From an uncultured Roseburia sp. (lineage in GTDB: Bacteria > Bacillota > Clostridia > Lachnospirales > Lachnospiraceae), in contig CAKRDK010000017.1 in the NCBI GenBank assembly GCA_934309475.1, forward strand, positions 1 through 50,569: DNA of 50,569 bases, given 5' to 3'. The notes below the pieces were generated by a model that saw nothing but the letters and a program-made list of their open reading frames with translations, ran no database searches and was not told the origin of the DNA. Positions 37,131 to 46,657 of the stretch are shown here, in pieces. The translations under genes and the position numbers were made by a program. The number at the start of each line of letters is the position of its first letter. Within the stretch, counting starts at the first letter, position 1.

Positions 37131-38093
37131 CTAGTTCTTGCGGGCTGTAATGTTGACCCATTCGCCCTGGTGATTGATTTCTACAACCTCAAGTCCTGCT
37201 TTCTCAATTGCCTCTTTCACTTCCTGCTCTTTAAAGTCGATAATGCCGGAAGTGATGAAATAGCCGCCTTTTTTGAGGCGTGCCGGAATGACCGGTGCCA
37301 TCGGAATAATCACGTCAGCAAGAATGTTTGCCACCACGATTTCATATTCTTCGGTTCCGACTTTTTCCTGTAATTGTGTATCATCAATCAGATTTCCAAC
37401 ATAAAAAGTTCCCAGTTCTTTTGGCAGATGGTTGACTTCCATATTCTCATAGGTTGAGGTCATGCAATCCGGGTCTAAATCCGTTCCAACCACTTTCCTT
37501 GCACCTACTTTTAACGCTACAATGGATAAAATTCCGCTTCCGCATCCGACGTCTAACACTTTTGGCTGCTCCATAGTACGGATGTATTTTAAAAGCTGGC
37601 GGATACAAAGCTGTGTCGTCTCGTGCTTTCCTGTTCCAAACGAAATGCCCGGATCTATCTCTATCATAAATTTATCTTTGTCTTCTTCTTTTAATTCTTC
37701 CCAGGTTGGTTTGATTAAAATATCGTCAATGTAAAATGAGCTGAAATACTTTTTCCAATTGTTAATCCAGTCTAAGTCTTCCGTCTTATCCGAAGTGATT
37801 ACGCCACTTCCCACATCGACAACTTTTCGTAAATCTTCTAATGCGACTTTCACCTGTTTCAAAATCTCGGTATCGTCCGTTCCGTCATCCTCAAGGTAAA
37901 AGCTGACATGGCTGACACCATCGTCCGGTGGAAGTTCCGGTAAAAAGTCGATAAACATATCTGCCTGGTCTTCTTTTGACAGCGGAATGTTATCCTCAAT
38001 CTCTACCCCTTCGATTCCCAATTCCATCAGCATGGAGCTCATAAAGTCTTCTGCTGCTGTTGTTGTCTCTATTGTATATTTATTCCATCTCAT
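37131..38093 (-). CDS. prmA: Ribosomal protein L11 methyltransferase
   Basis: It trimethylates lysines and the N-terminus of ribosomal protein L11 using SAM. The 320-residue product has an N-terminal substrate-recognition domain and the SAM motif VLDVGCGSGILSIVALK, followed by NILADVI. The start is at ATG 38093, giving the standard opening MRWNKYTIE; the 26 residues upstream overlap the promoter. First gene of the prmA-rsmE-desulfurase-thiI operon. Confidence 0.95.
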   Translation of the reverse strand: MRWNKYTIETTTAAEDFMSSMLMELGIEGVEIEDNIPLSKEDQADMFIDFLPELPPDDGVSHVSFYLEDDGTDDTEILKQVKVALEDLRKVVDVGSGVITSDKTEDLDWINNWKKYFSSFYIDDILIKPTWEELKEEDKDKFMIEIDPGISFGTGKHETTQLCIRQLLKYIRTMEQPKVLDVGCGSGILSIVALKVGARKVVGTDLDPDCMTSTYENMEVNHLPKELGTFYVGNLIDDTQLQEKVGTEEYEIVVANILADVIIPMAPVIPARLKKGGYFITSGIIDFKEQEVKEAIEKAGLEVVEINHQGEWVNITARKN

Positions 38094-38142
38094 TGATTCG
38101 ATATCCTTTCTCCCTCCATCAGGGCGCACAAACTCATGAAAC

Positions 38143-38171
38143 ATACTACCACAAAAAATCGCCGGATGCAA
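38143..38171 (-). promoter_or_regulatory. Promoter of prmA overlapping the mecA terminator
   Basis: TTGCAT (38171-38166), 17 bases, TAGTAT (38148-38143) preceded by TGG on the minus strand. The -35 box is in the loop and upper stem of the mecA terminator hairpin. Confidence 0.6.
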
Positions 38172-38187
38172 ATAATCCGGCGATTTT
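38153..38187 (-). terminator. Intrinsic terminator of mecA
   Basis: A 13-base stem AAAATCGCCGGAT / ATCCGGCGATTTT with a short loop, followed on the minus strand by six T. A T-rich run on the plus side could also stop antisense transcripts. Confidence 0.85.
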
Positions 38188-38210
38188 CTTTTTCTGTCTG
38201 ATTCTATTTT

Positions 38211-38861
38211 CTACAGGGTTCCAAGAACCTCAATGGCTTCTTTTTCCAGAATCCGGCTGCCATGCTCCATAATATAAGCAACGCGCGCCTCTCCAAATTC
38301 ATAATGCTTTCCGTATTCCCCGGTCACAAATGCGTAAGATTTAATCTCATCTTCTGTAAATTCCGTGAAATCCAAAATCATCTCATACTCTTCCTGCAAG
38401 CGGTAAAGCGCACTCTTTGGCAGTTTTAATCCTGTACTGCTCTTTGAAAACTGGATTGTCTCCTCCATAGTAGGAAAACAGAGACTGCACACTTTTCTGC
38501 CCTCGCGCTCCGGCTGCTGCTGTTCCGGAGGAACCGCATCCTGCTCTTTCTGTTTCTTCGTTCCAACTCCATTCATCATCTGACGGATGGTGTCCACAAT
38601 GCTCTTAATCTCAGCCTCTCCCTCTGCGCCAAAGGTAACGGCAAGCTGATGATTTGGCAACAATTCTGCCTGAACCATCGGAGAAAGCTTCTCAAACCGG
38701 ATGTTCTCCGTCTCCTCTACCACCTCTAAGACTTCCTGCATAAACTCCTGCGTCTTACTTGTGTCACTGATAATCTCATCAATTTCAAATCCCATATCAT
38801 GGATTTCATCCTCTGACAGGGTGCAGCGTACTGTATATTCACCTAATCTTCTTATATCCAT
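38211..38861 (-). CDS. mecA: Adaptor protein MecA
   Basis: MecA-type adaptors deliver substrates to the ClpC/ClpP protease. The 216-residue protein starts MDIRRLGEYTVRCTLSEDE, similar to the MecA N-terminal substrate domain, has a charged linker (about 95-120, rich in Gln, Glu and Pro) and a C-terminal domain (about 120-216) expected to bind ClpC. It is a single-gene unit with promoter and terminator. Whether it acts like MecA or its paralog YpbH cannot be told. Confidence 0.87.
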   Translation of the reverse strand: MDIRRLGEYTVRCTLSEDEIHDMGFEIDEIISDTSKTQEFMQEVLEVVEETENIRFEKLSPMVQAELLPNHQLAVTFGAEGEAEIKSIVDTIRQMMNGVGTKKQKEQDAVPPEQQQPEREGRKVCSLCFPTMEETIQFSKSSTGLKLPKSALYRLQEEYEMILDFTEFTEDEIKSYAFVTGEYGKHYEFGEARVAYIMEHGSRILEKEAIEVLGTL

Positions 38862-38920
38862 ACCAATCTCACGCCCTTTCAGTTTTTCTTATCCTTCGTG
38901 TCACTTTTCATCCTAATTCT

Positions 38921-38949
38921 ATTGTAACCCGAAATATCCATTCTATCAA
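38921..38949 (-). promoter_or_regulatory. SigA promoter of mecA
   Basis: TTGATA (38949-38944), 17 bases, TACAAT (38926-38921) on the minus strand. Confidence 0.68.
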
Positions 38950-38965
38950 TCACCCAAAAATTCCC

Positions 38966-40321
38966 TTATTGCTGCAATTTTCGTGGAAAAATTTGCTGAT
39001 TTCTAAAAGTCTTTATCAAAAGCGGCATCACCATAAAGAACCAGATGACCGGCTCCGCCCAGATAATGCCCCAGTATCCGGCTGTTTTTACAAAGGTGAG
39101 TGCAAAGACGACTTTTCCCACCAATTCAATAAAGCTGGAAAATACCGGTGTCTTGTAATCCCCAAATCCCTGCATGGAATTTCTTAAAATTACAATAAAT
39201 GCACATACTACCAGAAATGACATATCATATTCGAGATATGTTCTGCCCCAGGCAATAATTTCTTCGTTTGTCGTGCTTGCAATAAAGCGAATCAGCGCGG
39301 AAGAAATCGTGTGCGCCATCACAAATACGACAGCACTCCAGATAATTCCAAGGCGGAGCGTCTCCTTCAAGCCCAGACGGATTCGCTCGAAATTTTCTGC
39401 TCCGTAATTCTGGCTGCAATAAGTCGCCATCGCTGCGCCTAAAACACTAATCGGAAGTACCCAGATTTCAAATACTTTTCGTGCCGCCGTATGGGCAACA
39501 ATAATCGTTGTACCGAGTGTATTGATGCCGGTCTGCAAAATCAGGGTACCAAAATTTACAAAACAGGACATAAAGCCCATGGAAAGCCCGCTCTGATACA
39601 TCTGTGCCACCATGTCTTTTTCCAGTACAAACTCTTTTCTTCCAACCCGAAGCACCGGAAAACTTTTCCAGATTCGTATCAGACATAATACCACAGAAAG
39701 CAGCTGTGACAGCACCGTTGCGTAGGCGGCGCCTGCGACGCCAAGCCCTGTTCCCAAAATAAAAACATAATCTAACACCACATTCGTTACCGATGCAATA
39801 ATCAGAAAAACAAGCGGCGTCATAGAGTCTCCGATTGCCCTGAGGCAGTTTGCGCACAGGTTATAGGCAAGCGTTGCAAACATTCCGATGACTAATATCC
39901 GAATGTAGGCATAAGACATTTCTAACTGTTCTGCCGGCACATTTAAGAAGTTAAGAATCGGATTTAATCCCAGCATAATTGCAATCACAACTACAAAGAC
40001 CGTCAAAATTCCAAGCGTAATGGATGCCGCTACACTTTTTTTCAGTTTTGCTTCGTCTCCACTGCCGAAATGACGCGCCACGATGACGGAAAATCCCATG
40101 GTCAGCCCATTGAAAAATCCGGTCAGAAGATTATACAGCGTCGACACGGAACCTACCGCCGCTAATGCCTGCTCTCCTAATATACTTCCCACAATTTTGG
40201 TATCAATCAGACTATACATAATCTGGAACAGATTCCCAAAAAAGATTGGAATTGCAAACAGCAGGATGCACTGCATCGGATTCCCCTCTAATAAACTTCG
40301 TTGTTTTTGATTTTGTTTCAT
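38966..40321 (-). CDS. MATE family efflux transporter
   Basis: A 451-residue inner-membrane antiporter of the MATE family with about 12 membrane helices, exporting drugs or metabolites with Na or H exchange. The sequence opens GNPMQCILLFAIPIFFGNLF and shows the paired-bundle symmetry, with the second half starting near QMYQSGLSMGFMSC. The start is put at ATG 40321, following AGGTGGAG; the frame is open further upstream but that stretch overlaps the luxS control region. It is divergent from luxS. Substrate unknown. Confidence 0.92.
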   Translation of the reverse strand: MKQNQKQRSLLEGNPMQCILLFAIPIFFGNLFQIMYSLIDTKIVGSILGEQALAAVGSVSTLYNLLTGFFNGLTMGFSVIVARHFGSGDEAKLKKSVAASITLGILTVFVVVIAIMLGLNPILNFLNVPAEQLEMSYAYIRILVIGMFATLAYNLCANCLRAIGDSMTPLVFLIIASVTNVVLDYVFILGTGLGVAGAAYATVLSQLLSVVLCLIRIWKSFPVLRVGRKEFVLEKDMVAQMYQSGLSMGFMSCFVNFGTLILQTGINTLGTTIIVAHTAARKVFEIWVLPISVLGAAMATYCSQNYGAENFERIRLGLKETLRLGIIWSAVVFVMAHTISSALIRFIASTTNEEIIAWGRTYLEYDMSFLVVCAFIVILRNSMQGFGDYKTPVFSSFIELVGKVVFALTFVKTAGYWGIIWAEPVIWFFMVMPLLIKTFRNQQIFPRKLQQ

Positions 40322-40334
40322 ATCACTCCACCTA

Positions 40335-40363
40335 TTGACTATTTTCTGATTTTGCTTTAATGT
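40335..40363 (+). promoter_or_regulatory. SigA promoter of luxS
   Basis: TTGACT (40335-40340), 17 bases, TAATGT (40358-40363), in the 94-base divergent gap with the MATE gene. Confidence 0.6.
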
Positions 40364-40415
40364 TCTTGTAGGGCAGTTATCTCTGCCATTATTTTTTACT
40401 ACAAGGAGGTTCTCT

Positions 40416-40895
40416 ATGGAAAAAATTGCAAGTTTTACCATTGACCATATCAAACTTGAACCGGGCATCTACGTCTCAAGAAAAGACCATGTCGGTTCCG
40501 AAGTCATCACAACCTTTGACCTGCGCATGACTTCCCCGAATGACGAACCTGTCATGAACACTGCGGAAGTTCATACCATTGAACATCTCGCCGCTACTTT
40601 TTTAAGAAATCATGAAGTCTACAAAGATAAAACCATTTATTTTGGACCTATGGGATGCCGCACCGGCTTTTATCTTCTGTTAGCGGGCGATTATTCCTCA
40701 AAGGATATTGTACCATTAATCACAGAACTTTTTGAGTTTATCCGTGATTTTAAGGGAGAAGTTCCGGGCGCAAGTCCAAAAGACTGTGGTAACTATCTCG
40801 ATATGAATCTCGGCATGGCAAACTACCTTGCCAAACGTTATCTTGAGCATACACTCTATTCCATCGACGATTCGCATCTTATCTACCCGACATAA
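40416..40895 (+). CDS. luxS: S-ribosylhomocysteine lyase LuxS
   Basis: It cleaves S-ribosylhomocysteine to homocysteine and DPD, the autoinducer-2 precursor, in the activated methyl cycle. The 159-residue protein has the metal ligands of HTIEH (His53, His57) and Cys124 in PKDCGN, and the catalytic Cys81 in GPMGCRTGFY. AAGGAGG precedes the ATG. It stands alone, without the nucleosidase pfs or methionine genes beside it. A deletion derivative of the dispersed repeat and a bidirectional terminator follow. Confidence 0.97.
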   Translation: MEKIASFTIDHIKLEPGIYVSRKDHVGSEVITTFDLRMTSPNDEPVMNTAEVHTIEHLAATFLRNHEVYKDKTIYFGPMGCRTGFYLLLAGDYSSKDIVPLITELFEFIRDFKGEVPGASPKDCGNYLDMNLGMANYLAKRYLEHTLYSIDDSHLIYPT

Positions 40896-40904
40896 GTTAT
40901 AATA

Positions 40905-40960
40905 AAATCCCGCTTGCAGGTTTTTTTGCTTGTGGCGGACAAATTTCCTATTACGCAAAA
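40905..40960. repeat. Deletion derivative (copy E) of the three-hairpin repeat
   Basis: Keeps the left end (ATCCCGCTTGCAGG, a variant of hairpin 1), a scrap of hairpin 2 (GTGGCGG) and the right arm of hairpin 3 (AAATTTCCTATTACGC) before the A-run. The middle is lost. Like the other copies it stops at the A-run of a terminator stem. Confidence 0.65.
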
Positions 40961-40994
40961 AGAGCCCTGCAACAACTGTTGCAAGGCTCTTTTT
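40956..40994. terminator. Bidirectional terminator after luxS
   Basis: AGAGCC-C-TGCAAC pairs with GTTGCA-A-GGCTCT around AACT; A5 on the left and T5 on the right give a T-tract in both directions. Confidence 0.88.
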
Positions 40995-41203
40995 AGGATT
41001 CTCCCAAAGTCATCCGCAAATTATCATATTTCAATGTCTGACCATTTACAACACCTGCAAAAAACATCTCACCTGTGATTGTATTGGCCTCTCTCTGCGG
41101 ACTCCCGCTCAAAAAGCTTCTGCCCGCTCTCTATCTTTTGATTCTCAGTCGGCCATACAGACTGGTGACTCTTATTACCCTCTCTTTGTACAAATACATG
41201 CAT
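40993..41203 (-). pseudogene. Possible frameshifted gene remnant, unidentified
   Basis: Within the 425-base gap 40896-41320, two minus-strand frames adjoin: 41203-41069 encodes 44 residues (with QSVWPTENQKIESGQKLF) and 41108-40993 encodes 37 residues ending GVVNGQTLKYDNLRMTLGES. A single shift near 41070-41080 would join them into one stretch. Composition looks protein-like, but I do not recognise a family, there is no convincing ribosome binding site, and the tail runs into the terminator. The rest of the gap holds repeat copy E and the terminator. Confidence 0.25.
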
Positions 41204-41320
41204 GGCAACAACATCTAGTTACCAATCATTCCTGTTTATCGGTATCAGACTATACTTAGTGTCGTGTTACAACAGTCGATTTGTACTAAGATTTGAAAAG
41301 GATTTTGTGCATATTCTATT

Positions 41321-42493
41321 TTAGATATCATCTAAGGTTTCTTTTATCTTATCCATAAAACCTTTTTTCTTTTTTGCTGCTTTTTCATCCGCTCCTGCGG
41401 CTTCCTTATTCAGCGAACCACCTGTCGCTTCGTCAAACTGGCGCAGAAGTTCTTTTGCTTCATGGCTCAATGAGGTAGGTGTCTGAACTACAAGTGTAAC
41501 GTAATGGTCACCACGCACTGCTTTATTACGCAATGACGGAACACCTTTTCCTTTCAGACGTATCTTGGTATCTGTCTGTGTACCCGGTTTTACCTCATAA
41601 AGAATATCGCCATCCACCGTATTAATGCGAATCTCTCCACCTAATGCAGCCTGTGCATAAGAAATTGGTGCTGTGGAGAAAATATTCATATCCTGGCGCT
41701 GGAAAATTGGATGTCTGGATACCACAACCTCAACAAGCAAATCTCCTCTTGGTCCACCATTGACACCCGGTTCCCCTTTTTCACGAATACGAACGCTCTG
41801 TCCGTTATCAATACCGGCCGGGATGGATACCTGAATCTTCTTCTTGCTTGCAATATAACCTGTTCCACGACAGTCCGGACACTTCTCGCGGACAATCTTA
41901 CCCTTACCGCCACAATCCGGACAGGTCTGGACATTCTGAACCGTTCCAAGGAAAGACTGCTGGGTAAAGACAACTTTACCTTTACCGCCACATTTTGTAC
42001 AGGTCTCCGGTGTTGTTCCCGGCTTTGCGCCTGTTCCATGACAGGTCTTACATTCATCTTTTAAGACCATTTCAATCTCTTTTTCACAGCCGAATACAGC
42101 CTCTTCAAACGTAATGCGGACGCTGGTACGCAAATTAGCACCCTTCATTGGCCCGTCATTGCTTCGTCTTCTTCCACCACCGAAAAAGTCGCCAAAAATA
42201 TCGCCGAAAATATCGCCCATATCCATACCGGAGAAATCGAATCCGCCTGCTCCGCCGGCGCTTCCATCAAACGCCGCATGACCAAACTGATCATACTGTC
42301 TTCTCTTCTCCGGATCGCTTAAGACACCATACGCCTCCTGTGCTTCCTTAAACTTCTCCTCGCACTCCTTATCGCCCGGATGCATATCCGGATGATATTT
42401 CTTAGCAGTAGCACGGAATGCCTTCTTAATCTCGGCCTCTGTCGCGGTCTTCGGAATACCTAATACCTCATAATAATCTCTCTTATCTGCCAT
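41321..42493 (-). CDS. dnaJ: Chaperone protein DnaJ
   Basis: The Hsp40 co-chaperone that delivers substrates to DnaK and stimulates its ATPase. The 390-residue protein has the J domain with HPD at 34-36, a Gly/Phe-rich region (about 72-115), four zinc-finger repeats [24 protein letters not shown] and CPDCRGTG, and the C-terminal substrate domains, making it class A. It is last in hrcA-grpE-dnaK-dnaJ, separated from dnaK by 298 bases of structured repeats. Confidence 0.98.
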   Translation of the reverse strand: MADKRDYYEVLGIPKTATEAEIKKAFRATAKKYHPDMHPGDKECEEKFKEAQEAYGVLSDPEKRRQYDQFGHAAFDGSAGGAGGFDFSGMDMGDIFGDIFGDFFGGGRRRSNDGPMKGANLRTSVRITFEEAVFGCEKEIEMVLKDECKTCHGTGAKPGTTPETCTKCGGKGKVVFTQQSFLGTVQNVQTCPDCGGKGKIVREKCPDCRGTGYIASKKKIQVSIPAGIDNGQSVRIREKGEPGVNGGPRGDLLVEVVVSRHPIFQRQDMNIFSTAPISYAQAALGGEIRINTVDGDILYEVKPGTQTDTKIRLKGKGVPSLRNKAVRGDHYVTLVVQTPTSLSHEAKELLRQFDEATGGSLNKEAAGADEKAAKKKKGFMDKIKETLDDI

Positions 42494-42537
42494 AACTTTT
42501 TCCTCTAATACAACTCATCTATTTTTCTATACAGTAA

Positions 42538-42567
42538 GGTTTCCAGATATATCCATACCTGGAAACC
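42538..42567. repeat. Inverted repeat in the dnaK-dnaJ gap
   Basis: Nine-base arms GGTTTCCAG and CTGGAAACC around 12 bases. No T-tract follows in the direction of transcription, so it is more likely an mRNA hairpin upstream of dnaJ than a terminator. Confidence 0.6.
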
Positions 42568-42592
42568 CCATAAAAATTGTCAATTTAGAACT

Positions 42593-42787
42593 ACTTTAGA
42601 GTCACTCAGAAGTTTGCTGCTTTTGCAAACTTTCTAATAAAGCTAGTAACTCTTTGGCGATACACCCACTGATGCATCATCAACTTTAGAGTTACTCAGA
42701 AGTTTGCTGTCTTTGCAAACTTTCTAATAAAGCTAGTAACTCTTTGGCGATACACCCACTGGTGTATCGTCAATTTTAGAGTTACTC
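42593..42787. repeat. 90-bp tandem repeat, about 2.2 copies, between dnaK and dnaJ
   Basis: Units at 42593-42682 and 42683-42772, then a 15-base partial unit. Each unit carries arms AGTAACTCT and AGAGTTACT, an inner long stem (GATACACC...GGTGTATC in the second unit) and a short hairpin AAGTTTGC / GCAAACTT. Differences between units fall in loops or keep pairing through G-U. The repeats would be in the dnaK 3' untranslated part of the dnaK-dnaJ message. Confidence 0.88.
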
Positions 42788-42791
42788 TTTA

Positions 42792-44681
<1,890 letters not shown>

Positions 44682-44705
44682 CTAAATTACTTATCATAAA
44701 ATTGA

Positions 44706-45335
44706 TTAATTAGCTACTTTTACCATACTGTGACGAACTACTGTATCACGGTACATATATCCTTTCTGAAGTTCTTCTGCAACCACATTGTCGCCAAGTT
44801 CTTCATCTTCCACATGCATCACTGCGTTGTGGAAGTTTGGATCAAATTCTTTTCCAACCGCTTCGATTGGTGTCACACCTGCTTCTTCTAACATACTCAT
44901 CATATGCTTGTATGTCTTATCCATACCTAAAACAAATGCGTCCTCTTTCTGTTCCTCTGGAACCGCTGCGAGGCCTCTTTCAAAATTATCAACAACCGGA
45001 AGTATCTTCTCTACGACTGTTCTTGCTCCCATATCAAACATCTGGGCTTTCTCTTTCTCTGTCCGCTTACGGAAGTTCTCGAACTCAGCCATCTGACGCT
45101 TCAGGCGGTCATTCAATTCCTCAATCTGCTCATCTTTCTTGTCTTTCTTTTTCTTGAAAAAGCCTTTCTTATCCTCGGAAGCTTCTTCCTTGTCTTCTGT
45201 TTCTTCTTCGCTTGAAACCTCTTCGGAAGTTTCTTCATTTGAAGTCTCCTCGTTTACGGTTTCTTCTTTCAAATCTTTTTCGTTCTCATCTTCCTTTACT
45301 TCTTCTAAGATTTCTTCTTTATTATTATCTGCCAT
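44706..45335 (-). CDS. grpE: Nucleotide exchange factor GrpE
   Basis: It releases ADP from DnaK. The 209-residue protein has a very acidic N-terminal extension (about 1-55, rich in Glu), a lysine-rich patch (KKGFFKKKKDKKD), a long helix (about 68-105, with RLKRQMAEFENFRKRTEKEK) and a C-terminal beta domain with MVKVAN at the end. Second gene of the heat-shock operon, 41 bases after hrcA. Confidence 0.96.
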   Translation of the reverse strand: MADNNKEEILEEVKEDENEKDLKEETVNEETSNEETSEEVSSEEETEDKEEASEDKKGFFKKKKDKKDEQIEELNDRLKRQMAEFENFRKRTEKEKAQMFDMGARTVVEKILPVVDNFERGLAAVPEEQKEDAFVLGMDKTYKHMMSMLEEAGVTPIEAVGKEFDPNFHNAVMHVEDEELGDNVVAEELQKGYMYRDTVVRHSMVKVAN

Positions 45336-45376
45336 TCTTCCTCCACCTTTCTTTTTTTTAGAAGTCTGGTCAGCTG

Positions 45377-46420
45377 CTAACTATCTGACTTTTTGATGAT
45401 TCCTTCTAGAGAATCTTTTAATGTCTTTAAGTTATTCATGACCTTTTCATAATCCATTCGCTTTGGTCCTACAATTCCTATCGTACCGCGAACACCCTCG
45501 CCTAATTCATACGTTGCTGTCACAACACTGCAATCTTTCATGGTCTGAATCGGGCTTTCATCTCCTATATAAACCTGAATCCCTGTATTCTCTTCATCTA
45601 ACAGGTTTTCCGTTACAAGGCCTGCTAACTGTTGTTTCTCTTCAAATGTTGAAATCAACTCACTTGCCTTCTCTGAATCGCTGAGTTCCGGATATTTAAA
45701 GAAGTTCGTCGCTCCACTGGTGTATATCCTGATATCGTCCTCAGCTCCCATTGTCTCTGCAATGGTATCGAGCACATCACTGATAATATCGCTGTGAATT
45801 CCTGCCTGCTCTTTCAACTTGGAAATTGTCTGAAGATTAATCTCCTGTAAAGCAAGTCCGTTCAGATTGGCATTCAAGAGAAAATTCAATTTCAACATTG
45901 TCTCATTGTCAATGGATTCGGAAACTGAAATAATCTTATTCTTGACGATGTTGCCTTCTGTCACGATAACCGCTAAAATCTGATTCTCATCCACATTGGA
46001 AAGCTGAATGAACTTTACCTTGTTCTTGTGATAAGACGGTGCTGACACCATGGTCGCATAATTCGTATTGTTTGCAAGTATCTTTGCCACCTGCTGTAAC
46101 ACCTGCTCCATCTTCTCCGTGTGCTCAATCACAAAGTTCTTCATGTCTGAGATTTCTTCATTCTTCTCTTCCATCAGATGATCGACATAAAAACGATACC
46201 CTTTGTCCGATGGAATTCGCCCTGCCGAAGTATGCGGCTGAACGATATAGCCAAGTTCCTCTAAGTCTGCCATCTCATTACGAATGGTTGCGGAGCTTAA
46301 GTTCAAATCTGTATACTTGGAAATCGTACGGGAACCGACCGGCTCACCTGTCTCCATATAATTTTTAATGATTGCATTTAAAATTCTGGTCTTTCTGTCA
46401 TCTAACTCAAATGCTTCCAT
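45377..46420 (-). CDS. hrcA: Heat-inducible transcription repressor HrcA
   Basis: It represses class I heat-shock genes by binding CIRCE. The 347-residue protein has an N-terminal winged helix (TRILNAIIKNYMETGEPVGSRTISK, about 9-33 before and through it) and the IIGPKRMDYEKV-like C-terminal signature (GIVGPKRMDYEKV). AAGGAG precedes the ATG. As first gene it gives negative autoregulation of the whole operon through the CIRCE at 46472-46498. Confidence 0.97.
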   Translation of the reverse strand: MEAFELDDRKTRILNAIIKNYMETGEPVGSRTISKYTDLNLSSATIRNEMADLEELGYIVQPHTSAGRIPSDKGYRFYVDHLMEEKNEEISDMKNFVIEHTEKMEQVLQQVAKILANNTNYATMVSAPSYHKNKVKFIQLSNVDENQILAVIVTEGNIVKNKIISVSESIDNETMLKLNFLLNANLNGLALQEINLQTISKLKEQAGIHSDIISDVLDTIAETMGAEDDIRIYTSGATNFFKYPELSDSEKASELISTFEEKQQLAGLVTENLLDEENTGIQVYIGDESPIQTMKDCSVVTATYELGEGVRGTIGIVGPKRMDYEKVMNNLKTLKDSLEGIIKKSDS

Positions 46421-46471
46421 TTACTTACCGCTCCTTCTTCTTTCGGAAACCAAAGCCTCATTTTTTAGCTA

Positions 46472-46498
46472 TTAGCACTCGAACTTGAGGAGTGCTAA
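46472..46498. promoter_or_regulatory. CIRCE operator
   Basis: Perfect TTAGCACTC, nine bases, GAGTGCTAA, lying just downstream of the hrcA promoter -10 and upstream of the start codon. It is the binding site of HrcA. Confidence 0.97.
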
Positions 46499-46511
46499 CA
46501 TCCATGTACTT

Positions 46512-46540
46512 AAGATAGCACCATATACATTCTTTGTCAA
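46512..46540 (-). promoter_or_regulatory. SigA promoter of the heat-shock operon
   Basis: Perfect TTGACA (46540-46535), 17 bases, TATCTT (46517-46512) on the minus strand, followed by CIRCE. Confidence 0.8.
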
Positions 46541-46579
46541 CACCATTTCAAAAATTTTTTTGAATTTTGCTTCCAACAT

Positions 46580-46618
46580 AAAAACCGGTTTCTGCATACA
46601 AACACAGATACCGGTTTC
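46580..46618 (-). terminator. Intrinsic terminator of the ABC exporter operon
   Basis: On the minus strand AAACCGGT pairs with ACCGGTTT, extended by TCTG / CAGA inside, and is followed by T5. Confidence 0.75.
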
Positions 46619-46657
46619 TAAGGTACATCTTTCTATTTTTCCATTTTTTCCAATCTC

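Noticed and set aside
40322..40468. N-terminal extension of the MATE transporter frame
   Set aside because: It overlaps the luxS promoter and start, and adds 49 residues not found in MATE proteins; ATG 40321 has AGGTGGAG upstream.
40930..41259. Plus-strand 109-codon frame after luxS
   Set aside because: It runs through repeat copy E and the bidirectional terminator, lacks a ribosome binding site, and has Cys/His/Ser-rich composition like antisense shadow frames.
42579..42584. Perfect TTGACA on the minus strand before dnaJ as a dnaJ promoter
   Set aside because: No acceptable -10 hexamer occurs at 16-18 bases; the nearest T/A-rich hexamer is at 20.
42593..42787. CRISPR array
   Set aside because: Only two full units, 90 bases each and contiguous, with no unique spacers and no cas genes nearby.
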